From positions 1-59,963 of the forward strand of contig CAYYOK010000008.1 of assembly GCA_964473205.1 (NCBI GenBank): a DNA stretch of 59,963 nucleotides, given 5' to 3'. Made by a program: the position numbers and the translations under genes. The stretch comes from CAYMRL01 sp964473205. GTDB lineage: Bacteria > Deinococcota > Deinococci > Deinococcales > Trueperaceae. The notes beneath the pieces were generated by a model. It did no database searches, had not been told where the DNA came from, and saw nothing but the letters and a program-made list of their open reading frames with translations. Shown here piece by piece: positions 54,730 to 59,963 of the stretch. Every line of letters begins with the position of its first letter. Position 1 is the first letter of the stretch.

Positions 54730-55363
54730 ACCGGCAGCACGCCTGCCCGTCCGCCATGCAGGCGTCGTGGTCGATCTCGGCTCCCAGGAGGGTGCCGAGC
54801 AGAGCTCTGTCGAAGCGGCACACCTCGCGGCCGGCGCGCGTGAGCTGGTGGAACACGCAGTTCAGCGCGGTCACCGAGCCGTCTGCGTTGAGCGTGGCGT
54901 CGTAGCCGAGGTCGTTGAGGATGCCGACGACCGCCTCGAGGCGCGCCTTGCCGCTGAGGCCGGTCAGCCGCTGCTCGCAGCTCCCGGCCGCCTCTGCAGC
55001 CAGCGACTCCAGCAGCCGCTCGAGGCCCTCGGTGCCGAACAGCTCGCGGCTGTGGCGGATGAGGCCGTCGGCGAGCTGCGCGTAGCGCCTGGGGAACAGC
55101 TCGAGACCGGCGTCGGTAGGGGCGTACGCGCGCCCCGGTCTTCCGCCGGTGGCGCGCGTGGCCGCCACCCTGACCAGCCCGTCGCGCTGTAGAGCGGTCA
55201 GGTGCTGCTGCACCGCGTTGTGCGAGACCGAGAGGCTCTCGCTCAGCTCGTCCACCGTCATCCCGGTGCCGCGGTTCCTCTGCAGCTCTGCCAGCAGCCG
55301 CAGGCGGCTGGGCGAGACGGTCGCCGCCGCGGGCGCGAGGGTTGGTAGGTAGCTCTGGTCCAT
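54716..55363 (-). CDS. SufR-like metal/Fe-S-responsive transcriptional regulator
   Basis: This 215-residue protein has an ArsR/DeoR-type HTH (TVDELSESLSVSHNAVQQHLTALQRDGLVRV) and a C-terminal ligand domain with C169, C182, C202, C209 and C210. The C-x12-C start and the CMADGQACC end match the cluster-binding cysteines of SufR repressors. ATG 55363 lies seven bases after TATCCG. In other bacteria SufR sits next to the suf operon; here the neighbours are an MFS gene and a lipoprotein gene, and a desulfurase-like gene lies 29 kb away. Confidence 0.8.
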   Translation of the reverse strand: MDQSYLPTLAPAAATVSPSRLRLLAELQRNRGTGMTVDELSESLSVSHNAVQQHLTALQRDGLVRVAATRATGGRPGRAYAPTDAGLELFPRRYAQLADGLIRHSRELFGTEGLERLLESLAAEAAGSCEQRLTGLSGKARLEAVVGILNDLGYDATLNADGSVTALNCVFHQLTRAGREVCRFDRALLGTLLGAEIDHDACMADGQACCRFRPA

Positions 55364-55370
55364 GGCGATC

Positions 55371-55376
55371 CGGATA
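55371..55376 (-). promoter_or_regulatory. -10 box TATCCG of the SufR-like gene
   Basis: On the minus strand TATCCG (55376-55371) is seven bases before ATG 55363. The last base deviates from TANNNT. Confidence 0.4.
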
Positions 55377-55533
55377 GCCGCTGTCGCGCCGCCTGCCTGG
55401 CGGCCGAGGAGGAGGTGACGAGGCGATTATCCCACGCGCCATTGGCGGCTGTCGCCCGGTTAGGTACGGTCAGCCTGCCTGCGGCGCCAGGCTGGCCAGG
55501 CCGTAGGCAGCACCGCCTCATGCGGCGCTCTGT

Positions 55534-55539
55534 TAGCGT
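55534..55539 (+). promoter_or_regulatory. -10 box TAGCGT of the lipoprotein gene
   Basis: TAGCGT ends seven bases before ATG 55547; no ribosome-binding site is present. Confidence 0.5.
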
Positions 55540-55546
55540 CTAGCTC

Positions 55547-56074
55547 ATGAGCAACGTCTTCAGAGACATGAGACGCGCGAGGCGTACCAGACGCCTCGTG
55601 GGACCCAGAGGCGCCGCGCTGTTGGTGGCCGTGGCCTTGACGCTTTCGGCGTGCGCGCCGGGCGCGGTCGGGACCACGGGGAACCCGTTCGTGGCGGCCG
55701 AGGGCGGCATCCATGTCCGCCGCGGTGAGTCGGTCGTCGTGCGCGTCGACTTCACCGTCGACCAGTTCGGCATCGACGGCCGCGACCTCTCGGCGGCGAT
55801 GTGGGTACCCGCCGGCGCGAACGCCGAGATCGGCGACGTCTCCTCGAGCTTCTGGCTCTCAGAAGTTCGCGTCGCACAGGAGTGGGAGCTGCGCCTGCTG
55901 CAGATGCGCGCCGAACGGCGCAGCGTCGGCGCCGGCGTCCGCTACCGGCTGTGGGGGCTGTTCGAGGTCAGCACCAGCTCAGCGTCGGTTCCAGGCGACT
56001 ACCGCGTCAGGGCCACGTTGAACTCCCGCGGCGCGAGCGTGCCGGTGTCCTTCACCGTCGATACGCGTCCTTGA
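55547..56074 (+). CDS. Predicted lipoprotein
   Basis: This 175-residue protein has a basic N-terminus, a hydrophobic helix and a lipobox LSAC with the lipid-bearing cysteine at residue 36. The mature part is beta-rich (GESVVVRVDFTVDQFGIDG, VRYRLWGLFEVSTSS, GDYRVRATLNSRG) and suggests a small immunoglobulin-like sandwich. No family is recognised. It is divergent from the SufR-like gene, 183 bases apart, and convergent with lysA. Confidence 0.75.
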   Translation: MSNVFRDMRRARRTRRLVGPRGAALLVAVALTLSACAPGAVGTTGNPFVAAEGGIHVRRGESVVVRVDFTVDQFGIDGRDLSAAMWVPAGANAEIGDVSSSFWLSEVRVAQEWELRLLQMRAERRSVGAGVRYRLWGLFEVSTSSASVPGDYRVRATLNSRGASVPVSFTVDTRP

Positions 56075-56114
56075 GACTCAGCGGACGCGGCGCGGCCTCC
56101 GAGCGCCTGCGGCC

Positions 56115-57332
56115 TCACTGCTCCAGCCGCCACAGGTCCTCGGGCGTCTCGCGGCGGCGAGCCAGCACGGGCGTGCCGCCGCTGACCACGACCTCCGCCG
56201 GGCGCAGGCTGCTGGCGTAGTTCGACGCCATCGCGAAGCCGTAGGCTCCAGCCTGCTCGACCGCCAGCAGAGCGCCAGGACCGACGTCCGGCAGGCTTAG
56301 ATCGCGGCCCAGGCGGTCGGCGTTCTCGCACAGAGGGCCGTCGACGTCGAAGGTCAGCGGCTCGCCGCCGAAGGCCGTGCGGCCGACTGCCCGCACCGGG
56401 TGCCGCGCTCCGTAGAGAGCCGGTCTCAGCAGGTCCGCCATGCCGGCGTCGGCGATCAGGTGCTCGAGGGCTCCGCCCTTGCGGTGCAGCACGCGCGTGA
56501 GCAGCACGCCGGCCTCGGCGACCAAGTAGCGTCCCGGCTCGACGATGAGCTCGAGCGAGAGCCCGCTGGCGAAAGACCTCAGGCGCCGGGCGAACTCCTC
56601 GACCGGAGCCCCAGGCACGGCGAACCCACCGCCCACGTCGACGACTCGCAGCTCCGGGTGACGGCGGTAGAGCGGCGCCAGCGCCTCGACGACGAGATCG
56701 GCGACGGCGGGGTCGGCGATCATCGAGCCGGCGTGAACGTGGAAGCCTGCCAGGCGGCCGGCGCGGGACATCTCGGCTGCGAGGCTCTCGATCTCGGCCA
56801 GCGGCACGCCGAACTTCGAGTGGGCGGCCGCCGTCGCGAGGTGCTCGTGCGTGCGCGGATCGAACGCCGGGTTGATGCGCAGCAGGAAGCGCGTCTCGCC
56901 CAGCTCGAGGTGACGCCAGACGTCCCAGGCGCCGCGCGAGTCGATGCTGACCGTGCGCACGCCGGCGCTCAGTGCGCGCTGGGCCAGAGCCGCGGTGTGT
57001 CCAGGACCGCCGAGCACTACCTTGCCGCCGTCGAAGCCGGCCCGCACCACCCGCTCGAGCTCGCCGAGCGTAAGGGCTTCCGCGCCGGCGCCGAGCGACC
57101 GCAGGTGGCGCAGGATGGCGCCGAGGCCGTTCGCCTTGACCGCGTAGTGGATGCCGGCGGCGTCTGCATGGCTGGCCGAAGCGCTGTCTGAAGCGCTGCC
57201 TGAGCCACTGCCGGAAGCTGCGCCGAAAGCCGAGCTCAGCCGCTGATAGCGCTCGGTGATCAGGTCCAGGTCGTAGACGTACACCGGCGTACCGAACCGC
57301 TCGGCGACCGATAGGAGAAGCTCGTCCGTCAT
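56115..57332 (-). CDS. lysA: Diaminopimelate decarboxylase
   Basis: This 405-residue fold-type III PLP enzyme makes lysine from meso-diaminopimelate. It has the PLP lysine K66 in IHYAVKANGL, HVHAGSMI, VVDVGGGFAVPG, EPGRYLVAEAG and GPLCENADRLG with the catalytic cysteine contributed across the dimer. An unusual Gly/Ser/Ala run (about residues 37-60, GSGSGSASDSASAS) is inserted just before the PLP-lysine strand. ATG 57332 fits the family; an upstream GTG at 57353 overlaps the TAGGCT -10 box. Confidence 0.92.
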   Translation of the reverse strand: MTDELLLSVAERFGTPVYVYDLDLITERYQRLSSAFGAASGSGSGSASDSASASHADAAGIHYAVKANGLGAILRHLRSLGAGAEALTLGELERVVRAGFDGGKVVLGGPGHTAALAQRALSAGVRTVSIDSRGAWDVWRHLELGETRFLLRINPAFDPRTHEHLATAAAHSKFGVPLAEIESLAAEMSRAGRLAGFHVHAGSMIADPAVADLVVEALAPLYRRHPELRVVDVGGGFAVPGAPVEEFARRLRSFASGLSLELIVEPGRYLVAEAGVLLTRVLHRKGGALEHLIADAGMADLLRPALYGARHPVRAVGRTAFGGEPLTFDVDGPLCENADRLGRDLSLPDVGPGALLAVEQAGAYGFAMASNYASSLRPAEVVVSGGTPVLARRRETPEDLWRLEQ

Positions 57333-57343
57333 GGGCGCCGGCG

Positions 57344-57366
57344 AGCCTAGCACGGGCGGTTATGCT
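57344..57366. promoter_or_regulatory. Divergent -10 boxes for lysA and the small membrane protein
   Basis: TAGGCT on the minus strand (57349-57344) is 11 bases before the lysA ATG, and TATGCT on the plus strand (57361-57366) is seven bases before ATG 57374. Only 41 bases separate the two start codons. Confidence 0.5.
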
Positions 57367-57373
57367 ACCCGCC

Positions 57374-57949
57374 ATGAACCGACAGCTCCGCAGGGCTCAG
57401 GCCAAACAGGACAAGAAGGTCGAGCTCGAGAAGCAGAAGAAGAAGGACGCCAGGCGCGACCGCATCAACGAGCTCAAGGCGCGCCGCGCCAAGCGTAGGG
57501 AGGCGGCCAAGCGGGGCGGCTCGGACAGGCAGGACTCTTCCAGCAAGCAGGAGGCGGGACCCAAGGTCAGCGTCGCGGAGATGTCGGCCGAGCAGCGCAA
57601 GAAGCTCCCAGGCCGGTTCTCGGGCGCCTTCATGATCGCCACGGTGTTCTTCATCGTCCTGCAGGGCGTGGCGCCCGACCCGGAGGCGGGCGTCGTCGGC
57701 AGCCTGACCGGCGCCGGCTTCTTCCTCCTCTACGGCTACTTCTCGGCGCTCAACCTTGAGCGCCGCGGGCTGACCAACTCGCTCACCTTCACGCTGATCT
57801 CGGGCGTGGCCCTGGCCGGCGGCGTCACCGCCGCGCGCTACCTCAGCCCTGGAACCAGCCCCGACTGGCTGATGACGGGCCTGGGGGTAGTAGGCATCGC
57901 GATCGGCGCCTACCTCGGCAGGATGGTGTTCCACGCCGCGCGGCGCTGA
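57374..57949 (+). CDS. Small membrane protein with a highly basic N-terminal region
   Basis: This 191-residue protein has two parts. Residues 1-80 are strongly charged and rich in Lys, Arg, Glu and Gln (QLRRAQAKQDKKVELEKQ), probably a coiled-coil or nucleic-acid/ribosome-facing segment. Residues 82-190 hold four hydrophobic helices. The combination suggests a membrane protein with a basic cytoplasmic tail. ATG 57374 is seven bases after TATGCT; an ATG at 57362 lies inside that -10 box. The nucleosidase gene follows 22 bases later. Family not recognised. Confidence 0.7.
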   Translation: MNRQLRRAQAKQDKKVELEKQKKKDARRDRINELKARRAKRREAAKRGGSDRQDSSSKQEAGPKVSVAEMSAEQRKKLPGRFSGAFMIATVFFIVLQGVAPDPEAGVVGSLTGAGFFLLYGYFSALNLERRGLTNSLTFTLISGVALAGGVTAARYLSPGTSPDWLMTGLGVVGIAIGAYLGRMVFHAARR

Positions 57950-57971
57950 AGGGGCCGGCAGCCTGACCGCC

Positions 57972-58685
57972 GTGATCGGTGCCATGGCCGAGGAGGTCGC
58001 GCGGCTCCGCGCCTTGCTGGGCCCGGAGGCGCGGCCAGCGCGTGCGGGACCCTTCGAGCTCCACTTCGGCGCGATCGAGGGCGTGCAGGTGGTGCTGGCC
58101 GAGTCCGGCGTGGGGAAGGTCAACGCCGCGGCCCTGACCCACGAGCTGTTGCGGCAGGGCGCCGAGCGGGTCGTGTTCACCGGCGTGGCTGGGGGTCTCG
58201 CCCCCGGCCTCGGTCCTGGCGACGTCGTCGTCGGCGCGAGCGCCGTGCAGCACGACGTCGACGTCACGAGCCTCGGCTACGCTCCCGGCGAGGTGCCCGG
58301 CTCGGGACTGGTGTTCGACTCCGACCCGGCGCTGGTGGGGCTGGCCGAACGCGCGGCTCACGACGCCCTGGCAGCGGAGACGCCGGTCGTCGGCGAGCGC
58401 GCGCCGCGGGTCGTGACCGGCAGGATCGCCTCGGGCGACGTCTTCGTCGCAGGGTCGGAGCGCGCGGCGGCGATCAGAGACCGGTTCGATGCCGCCTGCG
58501 CCGAGATGGAGGGTGCGGCTTGCGCCCAGGTCTGCGCGCGCTGGGGCGTGCCCTTCGTGATCGTGAGGAGCATCTCCGACAGTGCCGATCACAGCGCGCG
58601 GGTCGACTTCCGGCAGTTCACGGTGTTGGCGGCGGCGCGCGCCGAGCGCATCGTCACCCTGATGCTGCGCGCGCTGGCCGTCTGA
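57972..58685 (+). CDS. 5'-methylthioadenosine/S-adenosylhomocysteine nucleosidase
   Basis: This 237-residue enzyme of the MTA/SAH nucleosidase family releases adenine from MTA and SAH, feeding methionine salvage and homocysteine return to MetH. It begins VIGAMAEEVARL, the standard start with its catalytic Glu, and shows GVGKVNAAALTHELL, VVFTGVAGGL, DAACAEMEGAACAQVC (ribose-binding MEG) and IVRSISDSADHSA with the catalytic Asp. GTG 57972 is 22 bases after the preceding stop. Normal length. Confidence 0.93.
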   Translation: MIGAMAEEVARLRALLGPEARPARAGPFELHFGAIEGVQVVLAESGVGKVNAAALTHELLRQGAERVVFTGVAGGLAPGLGPGDVVVGASAVQHDVDVTSLGYAPGEVPGSGLVFDSDPALVGLAERAAHDALAAETPVVGERAPRVVTGRIASGDVFVAGSERAAAIRDRFDAACAEMEGAACAQVCARWGVPFVIVRSISDSADHSARVDFRQFTVLAAARAERIVTLMLRALAV

Positions 58686-58737
58686 GGCCGGCGGGCGAGG
58701 GTAACGAACCCGGCCCAAACGTCCCTGACGGCTGGCG

Positions 58738-58777
58738 TACAATGCTCGGCAGTGCCCGTCCGTCTCATCCGACGGAC
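58738..58777 (+). promoter_or_regulatory. aceE promoter -10 and leader hairpin
   Basis: TACAAT (58738-58743) is a good -10; no clear -35 is seen. The leader of about 137 bases contains a 7-bp stem GTCCGTC/GACGGAC (58758-58764 and 58771-58777) with a six-base loop near its 5' end. No known riboswitch is recognised, and the rest of 58686-58886 shows no gene. Confidence 0.4.
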
Positions 58778-58886
58778 GTCGACGATCACGATGGCACGCC
58801 GTGGGCTCGCACCCTGCGGCCGAGGTAGCGACCGCCACGCATGGCGAACGCCCCGGGCCGCGCCGGCGTCGAGAGGAACTCAGAAG

Positions 58887-59963
58887 ATGGCAGACGTGCT
58901 AGACCAGCTACTCGACCTAGACCGGTCCCAACTCGAGCCGAACGAGCTAGAGCAGCTCAACCAGGTCGAGCTGCGCGAGTGGCTCGAATCGTTGGAGTAC
59001 GTCCTCGCGAGCGGCGGGCCCGACCGCGTCAGGGACATCATCCAGGCGCTCGAGTCGCTTGCCGAGACCCACGGCGTCTCGCTGCCGTTCGAGGGCGACA
59101 CCTCCTACATCAACACCATCGCGCCAGGAGACGAGCCCGAGTACCCCGGCGACCTCGCGCTCGAGCGCCGCATCACCAACCTGATCCGCTGGAACGCGAT
59201 GGCCCTGGTGGTTCACGCCAACAAGACCTCGCCCGGCATCGGCGGCCACATCGCGACCTACGCCTCGGCCGCCAACCTGTACGAGGTCGGCTTCAACCAC
59301 TTCTTCCGCGGCCCCGGCAAGGGCCCGGACGCCGACATGATCTACTTCCAGGGCCACGCCAGCCCCGGCTTCTACGCCCGTGCCTACCTCGAGGGCCGGC
59401 TCACCGACGGGCAGATGGCCAACTTCAGGCGCGAGCTCAGCCCCAGCGGCCCCGGCCTCTCGTCCTACCCGCACCCGTGGCTGATGCCCGAGTTCTGGAG
59501 CTTCCCGACGGTGTCGATGGGGCTCGGCCCACTGATGTCGATCTACCAGGCGCGGTTCCGCCGCTACCTCGAGGACCGCGGGCTCTACCCCAAGGGCGAC
59601 GGCAAGGTGTGGGCGTTCGTCGGCGACGGCGAGACCGACGAGCCCGAGACCCTCGGCGCCATCCGCGTCGCGGCGCGCGCCAGGCTCGACAACCTCATCT
59701 GGGTCATCAACTGCAACCTGCAGCGCCTCGACGGGCCGGTCTTCGGCAACGGCCAGATCATCCAGGAGCTCGAAGGCATCTTCCGCGGCAGCGGCTGGAA
59801 CGTCATCAAGGTGGCGTGGGGCAGCGCCTGGGACGAACTCCTGCGCCGCGACAAGGACGGGGCGCTCGTCAAGCGCTTCGAGCAGCTCGTCGACGGCGAG
59901 TCGCAGCGTTACGCGGCGTTCGGCGGCCCCGAGCTCAAGGAGAAGTTCTTCAACACGCCGGAG
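58887..59963 (+). CDS. aceE: Pyruvate dehydrogenase E1 component (5' part)
   Basis: The first 359 residues of a homodimeric-type pyruvate dehydrogenase E1; the frame is open to the end of the window. It shows RRITNLIRWNAMALVVHANK, GIGGHIATYASAANLYEVGFNHFF, IYFQGHASPGFYARAYLEGR and the TPP/Mg motif GDGETDEPETLGAI ending in WVINCNLQRLDGPV, all typical of AceE. The enzyme decarboxylates pyruvate and acetylates the E2 lipoyl domains. ATG 58887 follows gagagga. The rest of the protein and any aceF lie beyond the window. Confidence 0.95.
   Translation, partial: MADVLDQLLDLDRSQLEPNELEQLNQVELREWLESLEYVLASGGPDRVRDIIQALESLAETHGVSLPFEGDTSYINTIAPGDEPEYPGDLALERRITNLIRWNAMALVVHANKTSPGIGGHIATYASAANLYEVGFNHFFRGPGKGPDADMIYFQGHASPGFYARAYLEGRLTDGQMANFRRELSPSGPGLSSYPHPWLMPEFWSFPTVSMGLGPLMSIYQARFRRYLEDRGLYPKGDGKVWAFVGDGETDEPETLGAIRVAARARLDNLIWVINCNLQRLDGPVFGNGQIIQELEGIFRGSGWNVIKVAWGSAWDELLRRDKDGALVKRFEQLVDGESQRYAAFGGPELKEKFFNTPE

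Overview
The window is a GC-rich bacterial chromosome segment that looks like a member of the Deinococcota, probably close to Trueperaceae. This assignment is an inference. It rests on the gene families, on a class I ribonucleotide reductase under a cobalamin riboswitch, and above all on a promoter habit: a TANNNT -10 box lies 5-8 bases before the start codon of many genes, as expected for the leaderless mRNAs known from Deinococcus. No rRNA, tRNA, insertion sequence or CRISPR array was seen.

Layout. (1) 1-10501: the distal part of a respiratory complex I operon, nuoF (3' part) to nuoN, closed by a hairpin. (2) 10600-15990: an HD-GYP response regulator, a DinB-like protein, a DUF1648 membrane protein, ndk, an aspartate-type aminotransferase and a tryptophanase. 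(3) 16010-23790: nrdAB (minus) behind a cobalamin riboswitch, and a MetF-like gene converging on and overlapping metH. (4) 23875-24084: a 100-N scaffold gap flanked by the same 55 bases on both sides, so an assembly seam. (5) 24095-31700: a cysteine-desulfurase-like enzyme, a membrane protein, AMP nucleosidase, GNAT and HD proteins, and a BlaI/M56 sensor pair with an operator in its promoter, followed by a truncated copy of the HD gene end. (6) 31687-34076: an F420-reductase-like/LLM flavoenzyme operon divergent from a MarR gene, with both promoters inside one 40-bp palindrome. (7) 34112-40106: alcohol dehydrogenase, cupin, GDPD, YdeI-like, a Rossmann-fold protein, terC behind a yybP-ykoY (Mn) riboswitch, and a MATE-like exporter. 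(8) 40319-54729: a large plus-strand catabolic and transport cluster, the best candidate here for an undescribed system. It holds a TPP enzyme, an aldehyde dehydrogenase, an oligopeptide-type ABC importer lacking ATPase genes, a cyclase-family hydrolase, a KKCG lyase, an amidohydrolase, an Lrp regulator, an isopropylmalate/tartrate-dehydrogenase-like enzyme, a second aldehyde dehydrogenase and an MFS carrier. (9) 54716-59963: a SufR-like regulator, a lipoprotein, lysA, a small membrane protein, MTA/SAH nucleosidase and the 5' part of aceE.

How it fits together. Complex I and pyruvate dehydrogenase E1 point to aerobic respiration. MetF-like, MetH and MTA/SAH nucleosidase form a methyl/methionine cycle that uses B12, and B12 availability also controls nrdAB through RNA. 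The catabolic cluster can be read as import, ring or amide opening, C-C cleavage or decarboxylation, and aldehyde oxidation of an unknown organic acid or amide; the substrate cannot be deduced from sequence alone.
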